A stretch of 11,844 nucleotides of DNA, from positions 1 to 11,844 of the forward strand of contig UQFU01000055.1 in assembly GCA_900540425.1 (NCBI GenBank). Reading direction: 5' to 3'. The position numbers and the translations under genes are program-made. The notes under the pieces were generated by a model. It was not told where the DNA came from. It was given only the letters and a program-made list of their open reading frames with translations, and ran no database searches. The stretch's first letter is position 1, and each line of letters begins with the position of its first letter. Of this stretch, positions 7,052 through 11,844 are shown piece after piece. Source of the DNA: an uncultured Alphaproteobacteria bacterium (GTDB lineage Bacteria; Pseudomonadota; Alphaproteobacteria; RF32; CAG-239).

Positions 7052-7087
7052 CTAAATCGCAGCGAGCGACTGCGAGCTGCGATTTAG
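7052..7087. repeat. Perfect 12-bp inverted repeat downstream of the candidate VR
   Basis: CTAAATCGCAGC (7052-7063) and GCTGCGATTTAG (7076-7087) are exact reverse complements, separated by a 12-nt loop (GAGCGACTGCGA). An alternative inner pairing (CGCAG/CTGCG) is possible. It begins 26 bp after the stop codon. It is not followed by a T-run (AAAATTCTTC), so it is unlikely to be an intrinsic terminator. Hairpin or cruciform elements just downstream of the VR are known to promote target recognition in the Bordetella phage BPP-1 DGR, though those have short tetraloops. Function here is inferred from position. Confidence 0.75.
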
Positions 7088-7136
7088 AAAATTCTTCGGG
7101 TAACAAATATTATTATGTGTTTTCTTTCTCTACGGG

Positions 7137-7172
7137 TTCCGGAGGTGCTTCTTGGTGCCTCCGGAATTGTTT
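7137..7172 (+). terminator. Probable terminator of the Cys-rich/lectin-like operon
   Basis: A 12-bp stem (TTCCGGAGGTGC with GTGCCTCCGGAA, two wobbles) and a 6-nt loop are followed by the short T-rich stretch TTGTTT. The T-tract is weak but the stem is strong. It lies between the candidate VR hairpin and the clpP promoter, where an operon end is expected. Confidence 0.65.
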
Positions 7173-7216
7173 ATGAAGGAAACATTTTTTTCTGACACGC
7201 CGGTTTTGTTTACTAT

Positions 7217-7245
7217 TTGTTGATTATATTGTATTATCATATTAT
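7217..7245 (+). promoter_or_regulatory. Predicted promoter for clpP-clpX
   Basis: TTGTTG (-35, 7217-7222) and TATTAT (-10, 7240-7245) are spaced by 17 bp, leaving a leader of about 27 nt before the clpP ATG. The surroundings are very AT-rich, so alternative boxes are possible. Confidence 0.45.
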
Positions 7246-7278
7246 AAGTTTGATATCTGTAATTGTAAGGAAGTTTTG

Positions 7279-7908
7279 ATGTCTGAGAAAAATTCTTTTG
7301 AAGTATTTGACAATACGCTGGTGCCGATGGTCATTGAACAAACTGCAAAAGGGGAGCGGTCGTTTGATATTTATTCCCGCTTGTTGAAAGAACGGATTGT
7401 TTTTCTGACCGGTGAGGTTAATGATGAGGTGGCGTCTTTGGTTTGTGCCCAGCTGTTGTTTTTGGAATCTGAAAATCCGAAAAAAGACATCTATATGTAT
7501 ATTAATTCTCCGGGCGGCGTGGTAACTGCCGGGCTTTCGATGTATGACACGATGCAGTACATCAGCTGCGATGTCAATACCATGTGTATCGGGCAGGCCT
7601 GTTCAATGGGGTCTCTGCTGTTGGCCGGCGGGGCTGCCGGAAAGCGTTTTTCGCTGCCCAATTCGCGGATTATGATTCACCAGCCGAGCGGCGGAGCCAG
7701 GGGAATGGCTTCCGATATTGAGATTCAGGCGGCCGAAATCCTCAGAATGCGCAAGATGTTGAACGGTATCTACGTCAAGCATACCGGGCAGAAGCTGGCG
7801 GCGGTCGAGAAGGCGGTTGACCGTGATAATTTCATGAGCCCCGAAGAGGCCAAAAAGTTTGGGCTGATTGATGAAATTGTGGTTTCCCGCAGTGAAATAA
7901 TTAAGTAA
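7279..7908 (+). CDS. clpP: ATP-dependent Clp protease proteolytic subunit ClpP
   Basis: The 209-aa length is normal for ClpP, the serine peptidase that forms a double-heptamer chamber and degrades proteins fed by ClpX or ClpA. The catalytic triad is complete: S109 in [12 protein letters not shown]134 in [10 protein letters not shown] and D183 in [12 protein letters not shown]. The oxyanion-hole strand INSPGG lies at 75-80. I start at the ATG at 7279, with a purine-rich ribosome site (TAAGGAAG) upstream. A TTG codon at 7276 is in frame but less likely. clpX follows after 13 bp, so the two are one operon. The trigger-factor gene (tig), which commonly precedes clpP in Alphaproteobacteria, is absent here; the lectin-like operon sits in that place. 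Confidence 0.98.
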   Translation: MSEKNSFEVFDNTLVPMVIEQTAKGERSFDIYSRLLKERIVFLTGEVNDEVASLVCAQLLFLESENPKKDIYMYINSPGGVVTAGLSMYDTMQYISCDVNTMCIGQACSMGSLLLAGGAAGKRFSLPNSRIMIHQPSGGARGMASDIEIQAAEILRMRKMLNGIYVKHTGQKLAAVEKAVDRDNFMSPEEAKKFGLIDEIVVSRSEIIK

Positions 7909-7921
7909 ACATGAGGTTGAT

Positions 7922-9193
7922 ATGACAGACAAGACCGATAACAATGATGAAATTCTGCATTGCTCGTTTTGCGGCAAGAGCCAGTCGGAAGTAAAAAAAC
8001 TGGTGGCCGGGCGCGGCGTATATATTTGCGACGAATGTATTGAAGTCTGCATTAATATTGTGGCCGATGAAATGAGCGAAATGGCAAAAGACAGCGGCGA
8101 GGGCGCCAATGTCGGGCAAAATTTGCCGACGCCGTCAAAGATTAAGGAATTTCTTGACCAATATGTGATTGAGCAGGATTATGCCAAAAAGGTTTTGGCG
8201 GTAGCCGTCTATAACCATTATAAGCGGTTGAACAGCAAAAAGACCCAAAAAGACGTGGATATTTCCAAGTCAAATGTTATTCTGATCGGTTCGACCGGAA
8301 GCGGAAAAACGCTGTTGGCTCAGACGCTGGCGAAGATTCTTGATGTGCCGTTTGCGATTTCCGATGCGACGACGCTGACGGAAGCCGGGTATGTCGGCGA
8401 AGATGTGGAGAACATTATTCTGAAGCTGGTACAGGCGGCTAATTATGATATTGAAAAAGCGCAGCGCGGCATTGTTTATATTGATGAAATTGACAAGATT
8501 ACCCGCAAAACCGACGGGCCGTCGATTACCCGCGACGTATCCGGCGAAGGGGTGCAGCAGGCTTTGCTGAAAATTGTCGAAGGAACGGTTGCCAATGTTC
8601 CGCCGCAGGGTGGGCGCAAACATCCGCAGCAGGAATTTTTGCACGTTGATACGACCAATATTTTGTTTATTTGCGGCGGTGCATTTGCCGGTTTGGAAAA
8701 AATCGTTGCCCGGCGCGGGAAGGAAACTTCCATTGGTTTTGGGGCCAAGGTCAGCGGTCCGGATGAGCGCGGTATCGGCGAAATCATTAAAGACGTACAA
8801 CCCGAGGATTTGTTGAAATACGGCCTTATTCCCGAGTTTGTCGGGCGAATGCCGGTTATTGCCACATTGTCGGATTTGAGCGAAGATGCGTTAGTTAAGG
8901 TTTTGACCGAGCCGAAGAATGCGCTGCTGAAACAATACGCCACTTTGTTTGAGATGGAGGACGTCAAACTGACGGTTACCGATGAGGCTTTGCGTGCAAT
9001 TGCCAAAAAGGCGATTGAGCGTAAGACAGGAGCGCGCGGTTTGCGGGCTATCCTGGAAGAAAATCTGATGAATCTGATGTATGAGATTCCGGATAAAAAA
9101 GATGTTGTGGAAATTATTATTGATGAAGCTGTCATTAATGACAGCAAAGAGCCTAAGTTTGTCTTAGGCGATAAGACACAGAAGACGGCATGA
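7922..9193 (+). CDS. clpX: ATP-dependent Clp protease ATP-binding subunit ClpX
   Basis: The 423-aa length is normal. ClpX is the AAA+ unfoldase that recognises tagged or native substrates and threads them into ClpP. An N-terminal zinc-binding domain (C14, C17, C36, C39) comes first. Then come Walker A GSTGSGKT (123-130), the pore loop GYVGE (156-160), Walker [10 protein letters not shown] (184-192), the RKH loop (232-234), the IGF loop that docks on ClpP (271-273) and the sensor-2 stretch GARGLR (370-375). The Walker A second residue is Ser rather than the usual Pro; it is outside the core GKT and should be tolerated. The ribosome site GAGG lies 5 nt upstream of the ATG. It is transcribed with clpP and ends at a strong terminator. 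The lon gene often found downstream in Alphaproteobacteria is not here. Confidence 0.98.
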   Translation: MTDKTDNNDEILHCSFCGKSQSEVKKLVAGRGVYICDECIEVCINIVADEMSEMAKDSGEGANVGQNLPTPSKIKEFLDQYVIEQDYAKKVLAVAVYNHYKRLNSKKTQKDVDISKSNVILIGSTGSGKTLLAQTLAKILDVPFAISDATTLTEAGYVGEDVENIILKLVQAANYDIEKAQRGIVYIDEIDKITRKTDGPSITRDVSGEGVQQALLKIVEGTVANVPPQGGRKHPQQEFLHVDTTNILFICGGAFAGLEKIVARRGKETSIGFGAKVSGPDERGIGEIIKDVQPEDLLKYGLIPEFVGRMPVIATLSDLSEDALVKVLTEPKNALLKQYATLFEMEDVKLTVTDEALRAIAKKAIERKTGARGLRAILEENLMNLMYEIPDKKDVVEIIIDEAVINDSKEPKFVLGDKTQKTA

Positions 9194-9236
9194 GTTTTAG
9201 TCGTGCGCGACTGATTATGAGAGTTTTAGAGCCCTG

Positions 9237-9259
9237 GCCCCCGAGAGGGGGCTTTTTTT
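9237..9259 (+). terminator. Rho-independent terminator after clpX
   Basis: A perfect 6-bp GC stem (GCCCCC with GGGGGC), a GAGA tetraloop (9243-9246) and seven T residues (9253-9259), 43 bp after the clpX stop. The remaining 66 bp to the convergent gene (9260-9325) show nothing recognisable. Confidence 0.93.
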
Positions 9260-9325
9260 ATGCCTTTGAAAGCAACGTGTCAGGCGCGTGATTCAGAAGC
9301 GCTTGTTGTTTTCAGGGTGGAATTT

Positions 9326-9724
9326 CTAAGCAATATCTTGCAGGAAAGGAGGCTGATAGTTGGGGCCTTTTAAGAATTTGCCATCGGCGCGCTTCAGGGG
9401 TTTGCCGTTGACCAGTTTAGACATATTGCTCTTGTGAACGCGGGCAAAAGCCTCCTGCATGGGCAAGCCTAAGCTGACGACCATACCGCTCAAAACATAT
9501 TGCAGGTCGGCCAGCTCCTTGAGCATTTTGGCACGGCTTTCGCGGGTGGTGGTTCCGGAGGTTTTAAGTTCGCCCAGGAGGTTGTCAATTTCAATGTTGA
9601 GTTCTTCCATTTCTTCGTTGAGCAGGCGTTGGCGGAGTTCCAGCAGCGGAATGCTGCATTCTTCATTGATGGCCAGTTCCATGGCCCGGTGGCATTCTAA
9701 AACCTGAGCTTCATATTCTTCCAT
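9326..9724 (-). CDS. MazG-like / all-alpha nucleotide pyrophosphohydrolase
   Basis: The 132-aa product has the metal-binding signature of the all-alpha NTP-PPase (MazG-like/PRA-PH) superfamily. EExxE is at 37-41 (NEEMEE) and ExxD is at 70-73 (KELADLQYVL). A further conserved-looking stretch AFARVHKSNMSK is at 92-103, and a C-terminal tail with DGKFLKGPNYQPP is at 114-126. These enzymes hydrolyse (d)NTPs or related nucleotides to the monophosphate and pyrophosphate, often as house-cleaning enzymes; the exact substrate cannot be read from sequence. I start at 9724 (MEEYEAQ), where AAAGGA lies at ribosome-site distance and a promoter is correctly placed just upstream. The longer frame to 9799 would run through that promoter. 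It is convergent with clpX and divergent from the 10023 gene. Confidence 0.85.
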   Translation of the reverse strand: MEEYEAQVLECHRAMELAINEECSIPLLELRQRLLNEEMEELNIEIDNLLGELKTSGTTTRESRAKMLKELADLQYVLSGMVVSLGLPMQEAFARVHKSNMSKLVNGKPLKRADGKFLKGPNYQPPFLQDIA

Positions 9725-9745
9725 GGGTTTTTTCCTTTCGGAAAA

Positions 9746-9774
9746 ACTATAAGCAGAATTTTTTGACTTGTTAA
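9746..9774 (-). promoter_or_regulatory. Predicted promoter for the MazG-like gene
   Basis: On the - strand, TTAACA (-35, 9774-9769) and TATAGT (-10, 9751-9746) are separated by 17 bp. The expected transcript start is about 15 nt before the ATG at 9724. This supports the shorter start chosen for the gene. Confidence 0.6.
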
Positions 9775-9829
9775 GACCAAAAATCGGCCTGTTTATCAAT
9801 TAAATTTGACAAAAACGCCAAAAAAAGTC

Positions 9830-9858
9830 TTGTGAGGGGGTTAAAATTGTGATATTAT
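9830..9858 (+). promoter_or_regulatory. Possible promoter for the 474-aa unknown gene
   Basis: TTGTGA (9830-9835) and TATTAT (9853-9858) are 17 bp apart. An alternative -35 TTGACA at 9806-9811 lacks a good -10. If used, the leader is about 155 nt long (to 10022). That leader holds only small possible hairpins (TGCG/CGCA near 9973-9985; AGATT/AATCT near 9990-10007) and no recognisable riboswitch. Confidence 0.35.
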
Positions 9859-10022
9859 TAAAATGTTAAAATACTATTTTGGATATATTATCAGTCAGCC
9901 GATCAGATTCTTGGCAACGGGAAATCTTTTGCGGTTAATCATAATGTGTTTAGGGTAGGATTTTGGCTCTTGGTGCGAAACACGCATTAAGATTTTTTTA
10001 TTAATCTAAAAAATTTTTTTGT

Positions 10023-11447
10023 ATGAAAACGAAGAATGAAGGCCTTAAGGCAAAAGTGATTGAGAAAGCGGTAAAATTGTTTGCCGCAATCGTGAAACTT
10101 TTTCCGGAACTGTGGTTCCGTTTTACCAAGAAGTCAAACCGGTACGCCGCTTATTTTATTCCGAATTTGGAAAAAGAGCGGAAAATGCTGGTGAAGTTGC
10201 AAGATTCAGAGATTCCGGAACATCTTTGGAGCCAGGAGATTCGTCTGGAGTTTTTGGGTAATGTTTATGAGACCGAAGTATTTTGTGAGGATATTCAAAA
10301 TGCCGCGGAGTTTGATGCTCTTTTGAAGGTGGCTGTTCGGGAGGCAATCCGGAAAGCTTGTATGAATAAGGGGTATACGCTTAATCGGGCGCAGGTTATC
10401 AAAGTTTGCAACTGTTGGCCAAGAGACTGTATGGAGCCATTGATGAGAAATCAGCCAAGAGATTTTGATGTTAATGTTATAAAATCATTGGAACCTGATG
10501 CTTTACATGTTTTTATACTCTATGGATCAAAATATGCGGTTACGACTGAAGTGCTCGAGTATCTGACAACAAATATTGATCTTGAATCCGGGCAGAAGCA
10601 AGATTATTTCCTGCTGCTTCAGAATAATTTGGACAAGTATCCAAAAAACAGAAAGTCTTTGCAGTTTTTGCAAAACTTTTATGAGCTGTATCAGGCTTGG
10701 GTACGGGACAACGCGGCGAGAGACGTGTTTAAGCTTTGTTTTGAAGATTGGTATAAAGCCGAGGATTTTTCTCATTTTATCAATGTCTTGATAAATAAAG
10801 CGCTAAACGAAAAGAACTTTCGGATTCTTAGTTCTATCGCCTGGAAGTATCAAAATTCGGATGAAAACCGTTTTTATGATATTATCAGGAGAATGGTACG
10901 GGTCGGAATTCCTTGTCCCGTTTTGTTGTCCGCAGCCGGTTTTGCCGAAAAACAGCCAGAACTGTATGCCGATGCTGTTAAGGTTTCGCTGGTACAAAAC
11001 GTTGTTGATGAGATTTCTCCGAAAGTTGCAGCAACTTTTGAAAAGAGTCTTTGGACGCAATATGTCTTGGTGATGGCGAAAGCTGGGAAACTCAGCTACG
11101 AGCAGTATTCCAAGTTGGATAGAGAGCTTAAAAGTCTGGTTATTGGTATTCAGAAAGATCATGCAGATATTGCTTGGCTTGGTGAGCATCCTCATTTGTC
11201 CGTAGATGATTTGAAGAACAAAAAATTTTCTGCATATGTTCAAATGTGGATGAGCAGATACTTCTGGCGAGCTTTGGAGTTATATGTTATAGAGCATGAG
11301 CTTGAAGTTTGTGTTCTCAAGAATATTATGAATGATGCCGACAAACGAAGTTTTTTGGTTCAGTATTGCCAAGTTCATTCATTTTCTCCGGAGTTGCGAG
11401 AGTATCTGAGCTTTTCGCCAAACAAAGGCTTGCTGCCGGCGATCTGA
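10023..11447 (+). CDS. Hypothetical protein, 474 aa, unknown family
   Basis: I do not recognise this protein. It appears mostly alpha-helical and rich in charged and aromatic residues. The lysine-rich N-terminus contains a short amphipathic or hydrophobic stretch (AVKLFAAIVKLFPELWF, residues 17-33) but no clear signal peptide. Segments such as VTTEVLEYLTTNIDLESG and SSIAWKYQNSDENRFYDIIR suggest helical-hairpin (HEAT- or TPR-like) repeats, but no repeat unit can be defined by eye. No catalytic motif or zinc site is visible. Sequence AT-richness is even along the gene. There is no Shine-Dalgarno sequence before the ATG: the 20 nt upstream are nearly all A and T. Translation may be weak or the start may be elsewhere. 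The ORF is long and closes at a good terminator, so it is very likely a real gene. Confidence 0.75.
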   Translation: MKTKNEGLKAKVIEKAVKLFAAIVKLFPELWFRFTKKSNRYAAYFIPNLEKERKMLVKLQDSEIPEHLWSQEIRLEFLGNVYETEVFCEDIQNAAEFDALLKVAVREAIRKACMNKGYTLNRAQVIKVCNCWPRDCMEPLMRNQPRDFDVNVIKSLEPDALHVFILYGSKYAVTTEVLEYLTTNIDLESGQKQDYFLLLQNNLDKYPKNRKSLQFLQNFYELYQAWVRDNAARDVFKLCFEDWYKAEDFSHFINVLINKALNEKNFRILSSIAWKYQNSDENRFYDIIRRMVRVGIPCPVLLSAAGFAEKQPELYADAVKVSLVQNVVDEISPKVAATFEKSLWTQYVLVMAKAGKLSYEQYSKLDRELKSLVIGIQKDHADIAWLGEHPHLSVDDLKNKKFSAYVQMWMSRYFWRALELYVIEHELEVCVLKNIMNDADKRSFLVQYCQVHSFSPELREYLSFSPNKGLLPAI

Positions 11448-11460
11448 AAAAGCTGAATGG

Positions 11461-11489
11461 AAAAGGTGTCCGATAATGGGCACCTTTTT
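11461..11489 (+). terminator. Rho-independent terminator after the 474-aa gene
   Basis: An 11-bp stem (AAAAGGTGTCC with GGGCACCTTTT, one wobble), a 6-nt loop (GATAAT) and a T-run ending at 11489, starting 13 bp after the stop codon. The stem is near symmetric, so it could also act weakly on the other strand. Confidence 0.9.
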
Positions 11490-11612
11490 GGTTTGGGGGG
11501 GGGAGGAATATTTTTTTGCGGATGAGGATATTTGTTGAAAAAGGTAGGAGCTTGATTTTTTTTATAAATTCAAAAAAAATGAAATTATGTGCAAAAAATC
11601 TGAAAATTTCTC

Positions 11613-11642
11613 TTGACGAGAATAAAAAAAACTGTATATATA
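11613..11642 (+). promoter_or_regulatory. Predicted promoter for the tRNA-Cys/tRNA-Asn unit
   Basis: TTGACG (-35, 11613-11618) is followed by TATATA, read at 11635-11640 (16-bp spacer, TG just before it) or 11637-11642 (18-bp spacer). It lies about 35 bp upstream of tRNA-Cys. No gene for protein is seen in 11490-11676. Confidence 0.65.
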
Positions 11643-11676
11643 AAGGCACCGAATGAGTTGAAGGTAATTCGAAGTT

Positions 11677-11751
11677 GGCCGGTTGGCAGAATGGCTTATG
11701 CAGAGGACTGCAAATCCTTTTATATCGGTTCAATTCCGGTACCGGCCTCCA
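11677..11751 (+). tRNA. tRNA-Cys (anticodon GCA)
   Basis: A 7-bp acceptor stem (GGCCGGT with ACCGGCC), an anticodon loop CTGCAAA giving GCA, and a T arm with loop TTCAATT are visible. The discriminator base is T, as required in tRNA-Cys, and CCA is encoded (11749-11751). Only 4 bp separate it from the next tRNA, so both are probably processed from one transcript. Confidence 0.95.
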
Positions 11752-11755
11752 TCAT

Positions 11756-11830
11756 TCCGACTTAGCTCAGTGGTAGAGCAATCGGCTGTTAACCGATTGG
11801 TCGCAGGTTCGAGCCCTGCAGTCGGAGCCA
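11756..11830 (+). tRNA. tRNA-Asn (anticodon GTT)
   Basis: The acceptor stem TCCGACT pairs with AGTCGGA, the D arm reads AGCTCAGTGGTAGAGC, and the anticodon loop CTGTTAA gives GTT. The T arm has GGTTCGAGCC, the discriminator is G and the CCA end is encoded (11828-11830). The body closely resembles alphaproteobacterial tRNA-Asn. Confidence 0.96.
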
Positions 11831-11844
11831 ATAACAAAAAACAC

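Noticed and set aside
7026..7278. Search for a DGR template repeat or reverse transcriptase next to the candidate VR
   Set aside because: No A-rich second copy of 6903-7022 and no reverse-transcriptase ORF were found here or elsewhere in the window; they must be outside it if they exist.
8476..9147. 223-aa ORF on the - strand opposite clpX
   Set aside because: Shadow of the strongly conserved clpX coding frame; no ribosome site and no family resemblance.
9725..9799. N-terminal extension of the MazG-like protein to 9799
   Set aside because: The extension runs through a good promoter (9746-9774) and a ribosome site, so the start at 9724 is preferred.
11495..11503. Run of nine G residues as a phase-variation tract
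   Set aside because: It lies in an intergenic stretch after a terminator, about 110 bp before the tRNA promoter, with no gene whose frame or promoter spacing it would change.

Overview
The window looks like a chromosomal segment of a moderately AT-rich, probably host-associated and uncultured alphaproteobacterium. I infer this from the alphaproteobacterial look of ClpX and tRNA-Asn and from the large cysteine-rich secreted proteins; no taxonomic search was possible. Most genes are on the + strand; only the MazG-like gene at 9326-9724 is on the - strand.

Layout. (1) 1-1734: the 3' part of a MoxR-type AAA+ ATPase gene, a long imperfect palindrome (620-744), and a DUF58 protein gene; this is a MoxR/DUF58 chaperone-type pair. 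(2) 1762-3340: an eight-repeat TPR protein with its own promoter and terminator, then a small single-membrane-span protein with an alanine/lysine-rich helical tail, also followed by a terminator. (3) 3341-7172: a two-gene operon for exported cysteine-rich proteins. The second protein (860 aa) carries three C-type-lectin-like (DUF1566/Lcl/FISUMP-like) domains. (4) 7217-9259: clpP-clpX, the ATP-dependent protease operon. (5) 9326-11489: a - strand MazG-like nucleotide pyrophosphohydrolase gene, divergent from a 474-aa protein of unknown function. (6) 11613-11830: a promoter followed by tandem tRNA-Cys(GCA) and tRNA-Asn(GTT).

The most interesting point is the 3' end of the 860-aa protein gene (about 6903-7022). 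Its last C-type-lectin-like domain switches abruptly to a run of NNC/NNT codons (22 of 28), set between A-poor, probably invariant flanks. The gene ends there and is followed 26 bp later by a perfect 12-bp inverted repeat with no T-tract. Codon pattern, C-terminal position, lectin-type fold and downstream hairpin together match the variable region of a diversity-generating retroelement (DGR), where adenines of a template repeat are mutated during reverse transcription. No template repeat or reverse transcriptase lies in the window, so this would be a remote (trans) DGR target. The first two lectin-like domains of the same protein lack this signature. If correct, the operon exports a surface or secreted receptor with a hypervariable ligand-binding face on a disulfide-rich scaffold.
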